This document shows positions 13,901 through 22,377 of a stretch of 64,000 bases of DNA, one piece after another. The notes under the pieces were generated by a model. It was given only the letters and a program-made list of their open reading frames with translations. It did not search any database and was not told the origin of the DNA. The stretch comes from Schistosoma mansoni (lineage: Eukaryota > Platyhelminthes > Trematoda > Strigeidida > Schistosomatidae). The stretch covers positions 12,012,512 through 12,076,511 of the forward strand of contig NC_031497.1 of NCBI RefSeq assembly GCF_000237925.1, in the 5' to 3' direction. Made by a program: the position numbers and the translations under genes. Each line of letters begins with the position of its first letter. Position 1 is the stretch's first letter.

Positions 13901-14266
13901 AGCGATAGAAAAACTGAGAAAACTACTATGAAATTAAACATTACAGTCTCATTGGCATCAAAAAGATTAACAATAATGTACAAATAAAGAAACTATTAAG
14001 AAGTTGCGGAGGTATACATGGAGGGATTTTCACCTTTAAAATGGATCTTACATTCGTTGTTGTCCAACCCGTGTACAATATGCCTCACTGACTCCAAGCA
14101 CCTTCAGGTTGTATTTCCTCATTTCTGCAGCAACTTGGATGGTTCTCCCAGTCTCCCACGTTGTCCGGACGTTCCATGCACCCATAAAAATTGTTGCTCT
14201 GGTTGCTAGAAGGTGTATCGGCCTCATAACTTCTGAAGGAACTCGGCTTTCATCATGAGACGTCAT
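10924..14266 (-). pseudogene. RTE ORF (AP endonuclease, reverse transcriptase), broken
   Basis: Starts at ATG 14266. MGAWNVRTTWETG begins the endonuclease, which is interrupted by the LTR insertion and resumes at about 13385. MGDLNAK (about 13100) and SDHHL (about 12735) are endonuclease catalytic blocks. RT follows: SGKAAGPDNILAEALK (about 12025), GFRKDRSCTDQIATLR (about 11715), GVRQGCLLSPFLFLL (about 11445) and DFADDLALL (about 11320, the catalytic ADD intact). A TAG/TAA-type stop near 11615 interrupts FID..KAFDS, and a further frameshift lies near 11000. The closing segment [12 protein letters not shown] is near 10890. Confidence 0.85.
13392..14052. mobile_element. Candidate solo LTR inside the RTE element
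   Basis: A 661-bp non-coding block interrupts the RTE endonuclease. Its ends are TGTAAGAT and ATCTTACA, a perfect 8-bp inverted repeat with the TG..CA termini of LTRs. The flanking 5-mers GTCGT (13387-13391) and TTCGT (14053-14057) agree at 4 of 5 bases, as expected for a 5-bp target duplication. No ORF inside. Family unknown; a non-autonomous DNA element is possible but TG..CA favours an LTR. Confidence 0.6.
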
Positions 14267-14446
14267 AATAATTCCTTCAAGTCCCAGGGATCGAGTTTAA
14301 TTGGTTTGAATAATTTTTCTGGTTAGCGCTTTTTTAGCGAGTTGGTTTTCTACGAGATGGGCTCGCTGACTCCATGCCCAACCCTCCTCCTTTACCGGGG
14401 ATTGGGATCGGCAGTAGCCTCTGGAGGAGCTACAGGCGGAGTTGCT

Positions 14447-14460
14447 TCAGAGTATACTTA
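14447..14460. repeat. Target-site duplication, right
   Basis: TCAGAGTATACTTA, the partner of 10737-10750. The CR1-like reading frame continues directly from here. Confidence 0.75.
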
Positions 14461-15870
14461 ACTCAATGGACAGGAGTGCTTCATCTAAACGCATGTATTT
14501 TATGAAAATAGAAAATAAAGCCCTGCGTAATAAAAGCCCAGAGTTATCAATACTTCGGCTTTTCAAATCGCGTGTGAAGTCAAGTCCTCTTGGCACGACC
14601 AAATTCTTCATAGCTAACGGAAGCATTGCTGATGACCCCGATATTATTTGCAAACAATTCAGCCAGCATTCTTCGCAGTGCTACAACACTAGAACTGAAA
14701 GCTCTATCGACAAATTTCCAATGCTGACATCCAGACACCTATCGAAAATTGATTTCCTACCCTCTAAAATCAAGCAGGCCATAGCTGCCTGAAAATGTCT
14801 TATGACGGTGGACCTGACGGGATTCCTTCATCATTTGTGAAATATGATAGTAGAGAATTCACATTATTTTGTTTATAACTTTTCAACCTATCTATGGAAT
14901 ATGGGGCCTATCCATCTGTATGGAAAACATCTCTTATCACCCCTAGATTCAAAACGGGATCACGTGGTGATATTGTAAACTATGGGTCAATTAATTTGAT
15001 ATCCGTACTATCAAGAACTATTGAAAAAATCATCCACAAACAGCTATTATCATTTTTGCTCTCGGCTAATCTGATTAGCTCATCCCAACACGGGTTCATG
15101 ACTAAACTCTCATGCTTCACATCGCACCTGGAATTTTTTGATCAAATTACCCAGAGAAGTGATGTTGGTCAGTCAGTAATAATTATGTACTTCGGCTTTA
15201 GTAAGGCCTTCGACAGCGTCCCACACAAGCTTCTTCTTCTAAAACTCTCTTCATATGGAATACAGAATCCCCTTTTATCTTGGCTCAAGTCATTTTTAGA
15301 AGAACGTAGCCAAATTGTCCGCTTTGGATCTTGCTACTCCAAGCCTGTGAATTTAACCAGTGGAGTTATACAAGGAAGTGTTATTGGTCCATTACTATTT
15401 CTCCTTTTTATCAATGACGTGTGTTACCTGTTTCAATATGGTAAACCATTTCTTTTTGCCGATGATCTAAAAGTTGTTTATTCATTCTCATCTCCCACCA
15501 AAGAATGCTATATTTCAGCGGTAATCCAAGAAGAAATAAGCAGGTTGTACAAATGGACTATGTCGTGGAAATTGCCACTTATTGTTGATAAAATTGGATT
15601 TATTCACATTGGCCGTTGCCTTCACTATATCTGGCCATACACAAACATACACTGAAACATCTCAACACTGTTCGTGACTTAGGTTTAAGATATAGCAACA
15701 GTTTGAACTTTTATGAGCACATTGCATCTCAAGTATCCAAAGCTAGAAAGCTCATTGGATTCATAATGATAAAATTCATTAATATCGAATCAAGATTATT
15801 ATTATACAAAAAATGTATCTTACCAATTCTTGAATATGGTATTTTAGTTTACAGTAGTTCACGAGCCTAA
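14461..15870 (+). pseudogene. CR1-like ORF2, reverse transcriptase part
   Basis: Readable blocks: FKSRVKSSPLGTTKFFIANG (about 14560), then the RT proper from 14894 with WKTSLITPRFKTGSRGD, SSQHGFMTKLSC, FGFSKAFDSVPHKLLLLKL, GVIQGSVIGPLLFLLFINDV and FLFADDLKV (the catalytic ADD intact near 15453). The frame shifts near 15620 and ends at PILEYGILVYSSSRA, immediately before TAA at 15868-15870. The normal C-terminal 100 or so residues are missing here. Confidence 0.85.
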
Positions 15871-15904
15871 CATACCGCATCCGGTGCTGAAACACCAAAA
15901 CCAA

Positions 15905-15941
15905 CACAATTACCTGAGAATGTATAAGTATGGTAATTGTG
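15905..15941. repeat. Hairpin at the start of the Penelope-like element
   Basis: CACAATTACC (15905-15914) and GGTAATTGTG (15932-15941) are perfect inverted repeats with a 17-nt loop. Looser outer pairing involves CCAAAACC (near 15896) and TTTTGG (near 15945). The role is unknown. Confidence 0.5.
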
Positions 15942-15969
15942 ATCCTTTTGGTTTGAGTTCGTTACATGT

Positions 15970-17220
15970 ATGGTTATATACGGCCTATCCAAAATACACA
16001 AAACCGACATCCCGATAAGACCAATAATATCTATGACAAAATCACCCTTTCATAAACTCGCCCGCTGGCTGACAAGGTGCTTGGAACCAATCCGCAAGAA
16101 ACTAGCACCCTATAGTCTGAAAGATAGTTTTGAATTTTTAAACAAAACTTGATAATATAAATGCTTCTGATAAATTCATGGTCTCATTTGACGTCTCGTC
16201 AGTTTTCACAAATATACCCTTAGATGAAACGGCAGAAATCATAAGTGAATATTCTGAACTTTTACCTTTACCAATCCATGAGTTCAAACAGCTCCTGTTT
16301 CTGTGTACAAAGAACATACAACCCGAATTCAACAATGTGTTCTACCGAAAAATTGCTGGAGTGGCCATGAGTAGCCCTTTGTGTCCAATTCTGGCCGACA
16401 TATTTATGGGTGACCTCGAACAAAAGAGGCTTAAGCATGCCATCGATAGTACCACACTATGCTGTAGATGCATGGATGACACCTTTCTTGTTTGCGACAA
16501 TCACAAACACTCCATCAATTTGCTCAGTTTGTTTAATAAAGCACACAAGGATATAAAATTTACCATGGAACATGAAGACGAAGATAAATTCCATTTCTTA
16601 GATATTGGAATTAGACAAAGATATGTTCATCACAAAAACACTTGGAGTGGGCTGTATCTCAATTACTACAGTTTCTGTCCAATGAGTTACAAAAAGGGTA
16701 TTGCACGAACCCTTTTCGACCGCGCACGCAAAATCTGCTCAAATGAGTGTCTTGAAGAAGTGGCTTTAATCACCAAGTGCCTACGTGAAAACGCAAAGGA
16801 GATGAAATCGCTGGAATAATTAATCACAGACTTAATTCCGTGTTGAAAGCGACCTACCCAGCAGCTAAACTGACAACGGTGTGGGAAACAAACTGCTCAC
16901 TCAAACAAACTAAAATCGACAGGTCCTCTTTTCTCAGAAGCTGCAACTGCATTTAGCGATTTACATGTACGTGCCAAAGCAGGTACATCAGAAGAACCGA
17001 GAGAAGAGTACATTTCCGCATTTCTGAGCATGTTCCTAAGAAACTGAGGCTGCAAAGGTCCAGGCCTCTCAACAGTGCGACAGCTCGGCATTTACTCAAC
17101 ACCGGGCACACCATTGAAATTTCTCATGCCTTTAAAATCATTAGTAAACAAAGAAGTGCAGATGCTTTCCGGTTTGCTGAAGCGATAGCGATAAAAAACT
17201 CAAACCGGATCTGCGTACTC
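15970..17220 (+). pseudogene. Penelope-like reverse transcriptase
   Basis: The frame starting at 15970 reads YGLSKIHKTDIPIRPIIS, the KIHK motif of Penelope-like RTs. After a frameshift near 16152 it continues at 16178 with MVSFDVSSVFTNIP and GVAMSSPLCPILADIFMG, the characteristic Penelope palm. The catalytic block reads RCMDDTFLV, with Cys where the family has Tyr. The ORF ends at 16819. Further on, AFRFAEAIAIKNSN near 17165 resembles the last part of the GIY-YIG endonuclease region. The region between is scrambled by frameshifts, so this copy is not functional. Confidence 0.8.
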
Positions 17221-17509
17221 AAAAAGGGACAGTGATAAACTTATTACTACCCTGGTAATCCGTTTTTTTGTTTTTTTGTTTGTTTCACGTTTCTTGTTAT
17301 TAGTTTAATTTGGGTTAATATTCAGTTTTTATTATATTCCTCTTCCTTTATCCAATTCTTAAACCACCCTTTCTCTCACACATTTCCGCTCATTTGTCCC
17401 TCTTAATTATATGAACTCTCAAAATTTTATTCAATTATTACGTAACCCACGCTAATTGTTTTTAATTACATCTAAATTAATCACACTTTTGATCTTATCT
17501 ATCTTTGAA

Positions 17510-17797
17510 CTCCACTCAACTTTTACGCCACCCTTCGTTCTAATACCTAATAGCCTCTGACCTTCCCTTGCACACATATATATGTATAGTTATCATTGAT
17601 GACCTTTTGTTATTCTAATCCTTTACATTCACTTATGTCAGTCGTTCAATCCTATTTATCACCCCAATGCTAAAACTCTGATGCATATTTGGTTGTAAGC
17701 AGCTGATGAGAAACCACGAAATATAATGAATTCACACTATTCTGCATCAATATTTGTTCTGTATAATCTGATAACTTTTTGTTCCATTCTGTTGCTT
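17510..17797 (+). repeat. Penelope 3' tail, copy 1
   Basis: 288 bp that match 20733-21020 with two differences (C/T at about 17734 and T/C at about 17780) and no gaps. It contains CTGATGA followed eight bases later by GAAA (17703-17721). Its last 51 bp are read through by the antisense OGA ORF. Confidence 0.9.
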
Positions 17798-19245
17798 TCT
17801 AAAGATCGGTGGGTTAGGTCCACAAACATACGAATATTCGCATAACCAATGTCCCAATTCTGGTAGACGAATAGCTGAAGATACATGAGAGAAAGGTAAA
17901 TAGAAAAGATCAGCAAACATTTCCAAATCCTCTAAGGTAACAGCAACTGTATTCACATCACCTGAAATAGGGGTTTCAGAAGAATTATTATCATAAATCA
18001 TGACCATATTGGAAGGAGTGGATTCAATCTGCACGGTAGCTTCGTTTTGACCAGTTTCAAGATTATCTGTATCCATAGGTGTAGGAGTACCTATAGCTGT
18101 GCTAGGTTTTGAAGCACCAACCTGAAGCATTAATGCAAGCCAGTCTCGTAAAGCTATACGAAGAGCTTCACGAGGTCTGTAAACAGATGCATACTGTCGT
18201 TTCCTATTTACACAGTCATCCTGACAGACGGACGGGTGTTCATTAATATCACCTGATTTTTGATAATCGATACCATCAACAATCATTTCGTTATCATCAG
18301 AAGCGTTAGATTCAAAATCTTCACTTGTACATAGCATTTCTGTATCAGTTGATTGTATCATATGATGCTACCAGCTTTTCTGGACCATTGTGCAAGAGTA
18401 TGAAACGCCACATAGTTTGCTTCAAATTCACAATTCGGATTGGTCAGCACTCCTCCAAGCAAGCCTTTGTGACGTAAAGCTAGGGGTCGACCACTGTATG
18501 GTCCTATAAATACGCGACGCTGGTCATAATCATTAACATGTAGATTGTCCCATAAAACGATAGGATGTTGTAAGAAAGTAAATAATTCCTTCAGCTCCTT
18601 AGCTAAAGTTCGTTTAGACACTACAAGCGGACCGGTCCAGATTACAGCGATACCTGGTGTTAAACAGGAAGCAACTGTCGCTAAATATTCTGATTTATTA
18701 GTATTAGGTACTGCCAAACTCTCACTGTACCCCGTTGGACAGAATAAAAAGACATCTGGACATCCTAAATGGTTGTAAATTTCGTTCGCAAACATAACAT
18801 GAGCACGGGCTGATGAGTTAAATACTTCTCGATCTGCGGGACATAAGCGTGGCTTAATATCATCAAAAAGAAGGGCAAATGCACGACAACCAAGTTTTAA
18901 AACCTGATCAACTTTTTTCTTTAAAATATCTACTTCTTTAGCACTAGAAAACGTTACATCAAAGCCCGGTGATATAGCAAAAATAAAAAGTACTCCAGCT
19001 TCAGTGGACTCAGTGATCAAAAACTGAAGTTGCTGCTCTTCTTCTTGAGTGTACGAATCCCTACATGACTGTCTGTGTTTTATATCATCCTTAGGGGCAT
19101 ACAGGTAAGCATTCATCCCCATTTGATTCATTCTCCGAAACAGTTGTTTTCTTTGAGGATATGTCCAAGGTCGAAAATAAAACCCTTCAACAACGCCTGT
19201 GAGAAATTCTTTATTTACAAATGTCTGACTGTCTTCGAGAGCCAT
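17747..19245 (-). CDS. OGA: O-GlcNAcase, N-terminal catalytic half, truncated by repeat
   Basis: Nucleocytoplasmic GH84 hydrolase that removes O-linked GlcNAc from Ser/Thr of proteins. ATG 19245 gives MALEDS; the frame stays open upstream. Numbering from the frame start at 19251, the active-site positions of the human enzyme are all present: Gly23 (VEGFY), Lys54 (APKDD), Asp130-Asp131 (LLFDD, the catalytic pair), Tyr175, Asn236 and Asp241 (WDNLHVNDYD), Asn271 (TNPNCEFEANY). After a 32-nt intron (18340-18371) an acidic low-complexity linker follows, then LFYLPFSHV, the start of the stalk domain. The ORF runs 16 codons into the Penelope tail and stops at 17747. The rest of the stalk and the acetyltransferase-like domain are not seen in the window. 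A GT donor before 17798 is possible (GTATGTTTG near 17830). It is either the 5' exons of a live gene or a relocated fragment. Confidence 0.85.
18340..18371 (-). other. Predicted 32-nt intron in OGA
   Basis: The minus strand reads GTAGCATCAT at the donor and AACTGATACAG at the acceptor. Without splicing, the upstream frame stops at 18358 and the downstream part is in a different frame. Removing exactly these 32 nt joins ..WSRKA to EMLCTSED in one frame. Very short introns are known in schistosomes. Confidence 0.65.
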
Positions 19246-19544
19246 CTTCAAGATTGAAGCGCTGTAGAGTTCAACCTGATCAACTGGTTGGAATGGTCGT
19301 ATGAATGTCCCAACGAGATACAGTTAGGCTTCAACTACACTGACAGGGACTGAACAGTTATCGAGGATCAAAGTGACAGGTTTTTAGCGTTGCAATTATT
19401 TCCTCCTTTATTTTGTTCTTGATTCTATCATCAATCACCAAGATAAAAAGTAATATTTTCAAACGGGTGTTTTTGAAGGAAACACAAATTACCAAGAACA
19501 CAAAACAGGATGATCGCGACCGGAAACAAAGCTTCAGCGTTCTA

Positions 19545-20075
19545 CCAGTTCATAAAAGGCGCGCTTAGTTGCAGGCATAACGATCTGATCAAAATTGAAG
19601 GTGTTCAAAGTAGATCCACCAAAACCGTTTTTGGGTATTCCGACAATAAAGACTATCGCCAAAGATGCCAACAACTAAAATTAGAACCCCTCTGGATCAG
19701 GCGTGTCAAATTAAACCTTATCTTTATCTACAGGCTTATTAATGGTGTTTCCTACTCTTTTGTATCCACTCCTTCATGCTCTGTGATATCATCTCACAAT
19801 CTATTCAATTAGGAAAATATTCTAGCAATTCCAAGAACCCACACAAATTTACGCCAGAATTTTTCCGTTATTCGCTACTCAACCATGTGAAACAGACTGC
19901 CAATGAACCTCCGATGCAGTGAAACTACAACCCGGTTTCGAAGTCTTCTTGATGATTTTCTTTCCAAAAGTGGATTGTGTCACCTAATTAATATCAACGT
20001 GCTTAACAAGGATTTATACAAAAAAGGTCAGTCGTCTATTTAATTGACTGAAAAGCAAGGTGAAACCTTCGAAAC
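19545..20075 (+). mobile_element. CR1-like ORF2 C-terminal fragment
   Basis: Reads HNDLIKIEGVQSRSTKTVFG, then RRVKLNLIFIYRLINGVSYS, then after a stop ILAIPRTHTNLRQNF, NRLPMNLRCSE and LLDDFLSKSGLCHLI. This is the C-terminal part missing from the CR1-like copy that breaks off at 15870. Weak nucleotide similarity to the end of that copy continues left to about 19530, so the two overlap by roughly 40-50 nt. Confidence 0.75.
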
Positions 20076-20732
20076 TTCTCACGTCTATTTTCTTTTCTTT
20101 TTATTCATCTTAATATGTGAAGTCTGCTTATGTTCATATTTATAATCATTACCATTAATAATATCATTATTAGTCCCTCGATACATTAGATATTCTTTTC
20201 ATCTCCTCTTGTCCTTCTAAACATATTTTATTCCTAAATATCCAAAGTCTATAACTAAAAGGAGAAAAACCCTATGTTACACTTAAACGAATTAAATTCT
20301 CAGATTCTTTTTATCTCCACAACATATATATAACACACAGAAATTTATATTTGATTATCCTTTGCAATTAATTGTGACTATGATAGCATCATTCTAAATT
20401 ATTATTAAACTAATGTTTATACTAATACCCGGCTACACTCTGTATACTGTTAAATAAATCTACATGTATTTAAAACAATTAGTCCCTTTGATAAATTTCG
20501 ATAATGCAATGAGAAGACGAAGTTTATCAGAATTATGTGATATATTAGCGCAATACATTTCGAACAATCTGACCACACATATACTTGTTAAGACATTTTT
20601 ATATGGAAATTAAGAGGTCAACTAGACAGGTTAAGGTAAGAAAATAAATAAAGTACACAAAAGCAATGTGATGACTACTCTGGATAATAAATAAGCATTA
20701 CCAGGGTAGGTTAAGGGTAAGAACAAATTGTT
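20076..20732. other. AT-rich spacer, nothing recognised
   Basis: Very AT-rich sequence with no ORF or known repeat. It may include the CR1 3' UTR at its left end. Confidence 0.4.
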
Positions 20733-21020
20733 CTCCACTCAACTTTTACGCCACCCTTCGTTCTAATACCTAATAGCCTCTGACCTTCCCTTGCACACAT
20801 ATATATGTATAGTTATCATTGATGACCTTTTGTTATTCTAATCCTTTACATTCACTTATGTCAGTCGTTCAATCCTATTTATCACCCCAATGCTAAAACT
20901 CTGATGCATATTTGGTTGTAAGCAGCTGATGAGAAACCACGAAATATAATGAATTCATACTATTCTGCATCAATATTTGTTCTGTATAATCTGATAACTT
21001 TTCGTTCCATTCTGTTGCTT
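20733..21020 (+). repeat. Penelope 3' tail, copy 2
   Basis: Second copy of the 288-bp tail at 17510-17797 (offset 3,223, two mismatches). No Penelope coding sequence lies in front of it, so this is a severely 5'-truncated insertion. It ends exactly where the TGTAACAGC start of the gypsy leader begins. Confidence 0.9.
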
Positions 21021-21484
21021 GTAACAGCTCAGGTTGGTTGGTTAAGAGTTGACCCCAAACAACCAAGCATATGCTAAAACAGTATTGTTCAAGTATTCAT
21101 TCACTTCCTTACCTTTTGTAAGCGTTATATTCCCTACTATCTTATATGGAATGTTGAGAGCCTTTGTTTGTCTGAACAGATAATCCCACGCTCCACCGTG
21201 ACTGCGCGAAGATCGAAATAAAGACCTATTCACTACTTCTCTGGTTTCTTCTATCAATAGCACGAGGGTTACCTATAGGCACGAAAGTGGTGAGCCCTTT
21301 TTGAACACAATTTAACCTCATTTCTGTTATTAATCTTTTTTTTTTACTTAATCGTAAAAGTAGACCGGATTATCCGTAAACTAAGTTGAGTATATAACTA
21401 GTTTATTCCGTATTATCTTAAGTTATTCGTGTTATAGTAACCATTTTTCGTGCTAACTTTATTGCTATATTTGTCACATACCTC
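21020..21484 (+). other. Gypsy leader; possible 5' LTR and primer-binding site
   Basis: Non-coding sequence before gag. It begins TGTAACAGCTCAGG at the junction with the Penelope tail, carries AATAAA near 21219, and has TGGTGAGCCC near 21290, which could be a tRNA primer-binding site. The TG start and position suit a 5' LTR of about 260 bp, but I found no matching 3' LTR after pol, so the assignment is tentative. Confidence 0.35.
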
Positions 21485-22330
21485 ATGTCAGACTCAATAG
21501 AAACCCATAATCTGGAGGATTTGTCACCAGTGGAGATAGACACTGTTATGACTACGAAATCCCGACTTCCAGAATTTGATCGTAGTGATCCTGAGTTGTG
21601 GTTTGCTCAACTAGAGCATTATTTCACAAGACACAATACCAAATCTGAAGGAATTCGCTATAGAGACTTGTGTTCTATCCTTCCTCCTTCAGTTGCCAAA
21701 GAAGTCCGTGACTTGATTTTAGATCCACCATCACCACAACCATACACCATCTTAAGACGAGAGATAATAAACCGTTTATCATTATCAGATAGTCAAAGAA
21801 TCCAAAGACTTTTTCAAGGTGAAACACTAGGTGATCGTTCGCCGTCACAGTTTTTGCGTCACCTCCAAGTGTTAATGGGTGATAACACGGTGGGTGAAGC
21901 AGTCCTAAAACAAGGATGGATACAAGCTCTCCCATGCTACGTCCAACACTGTTTGGATGCACAAGATCCTGAAACCTCACTATCTCATTTAGCGCGTATA
22001 GCCGATAGAATCATGGAGAGAGGTCCTCCAACTGGACCAGGCACAATAAATCACACACAAAAAGTAGAATCAGCAAAAGACCCCGTCACAGAAGGACTCA
22101 TTGCGAGTGTTAAGAGTCTCACTGAGGCTGTCACCAGAATGCAAATGGGTCATAGAAACAGGAGCAGGTCACCACAACGACCACGATCCAAGTCACAAAA
22201 CAGGTCACAAATGTCCAGACAACCTGGGCAGTTTTGTTGGTACCACTGGAAGTTTGGTGTCAACTCAACCAAGTGCATGCAACCATGCGCCTGGCCTAAG
22301 CATAATTCTAAGACAGCGGGAAACGAGTAA
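21485..22330 (+). CDS. gag: Gypsy Gag
   Basis: 281 residues from ATG 21485. This is the structural protein of the element. The C-terminal part is Arg/Ser/Gln-rich ([19 protein letters not shown]), followed by a CHCC nucleic-acid-binding motif C251-x2-H254-x9-C264-x3-C268 ([15 protein letters not shown]). This differs from the usual CCHC knuckle and resembles the motif of CsRn1/Boudicca-type gypsy elements. The stop TAA (22328-22330) lies just after a slippery heptamer. The ORF is undamaged. Confidence 0.88.
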   Translation: MSDSIETHNLEDLSPVEIDTVMTTKSRLPEFDRSDPELWFAQLEHYFTRHNTKSEGIRYRDLCSILPPSVAKEVRDLILDPPSPQPYTILRREIINRLSLSDSQRIQRLFQGETLGDRSPSQFLRHLQVLMGDNTVGEAVLKQGWIQALPCYVQHCLDAQDPETSLSHLARIADRIMERGPPTGPGTINHTQKVESAKDPVTEGLIASVKSLTEAVTRMQMGHRNRSRSPQRPRSKSQNRSQMSRQPGQFCWYHWKFGVNSTKCMQPCAWPKHNSKTAGNE

Positions 22331-22377
22331 CCCCTCCCCAGGTCGCGACGACTGAGGAGGGGCGCCAAAACAGTCGC
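22318..22377 (+). promoter_or_regulatory. -1 programmed ribosomal frameshift signal, gag to pol
   Basis: GGGAAAC at 22318-22324 sits in the Gag frame as G GGA AAC (pattern X XXY YYZ). A 6-nt spacer (GAGTAA, containing the gag stop) is followed by a stem CCCCTCC (22331-22337) / GGAGGGG (22356-22362). Loop bases CGACTG (22349-22354) can pair with CAGTCG (22371-22376), giving an H-type pseudoknot. The pol frame is -1 relative to gag and open from 22312. Confidence 0.85.

Larger units (their letters stand above)
10751..14446 (-). mobile_element. RTE-clade element (SR2/SjR2-like) inserted in the CR1-like element
   Basis: Antisense to its host element. On the minus strand the order is a GC-rich 5' leader (14446-14270), AP endonuclease, RT, C-terminal region, and a 3' end of GTAA tandem units at about 10751. 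RTE elements commonly end in short tandem repeats. It is about 3.0 kb once the 661-bp LTR insertion (13392-14052) is set aside. Flanking 14-bp duplications support insertion as one unit. Confidence 0.85.
8258..15870 (+). mobile_element. CR1-like non-LTR retrotransposon, split by an RTE insertion
   Basis: The order is ORF1 (8354-9283), endonuclease (about 9727-10740), then an RTE inserted in the opposite orientation (10751-14446), then the RT domain (14461-15870). The two ORF2 halves join across matching flanks. The 3' end is cut by the Penelope-like element at about 15871. A C-terminal piece of the same family occurs at 19545-20075 (see findings). All reading frames carry stops or frameshifts, so the copy is dead. 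Confidence 0.85.
15871..17797 (+). mobile_element. Penelope-like element, 5'-truncated
   Basis: Contains a Penelope-type RT, remnants of a GIY-YIG-type C-terminal region, and a 3' tail. The 3' end is fixed at 17797 because the last 288 bp recur at 20733-21020 and both copies stop at the same base (GTTGCTT). The 5' part of the RT is missing. The element abuts CR1-like sequence on the left and the OGA exon on the right. Confidence 0.8.

Noticed and set aside
18358-18361. A true frameshift mutation in OGA (ATGA overlap of two ORFs)
   Set aside because: A 32-nt GT..AG intron restores the frame without invoking a mutation, and both sides are well conserved; cDNA would settle it.
18545-19257. Plus-strand ORFs opposite OGA
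   Set aside because: Shadows; the minus strand carries all GH84 active-site residues.
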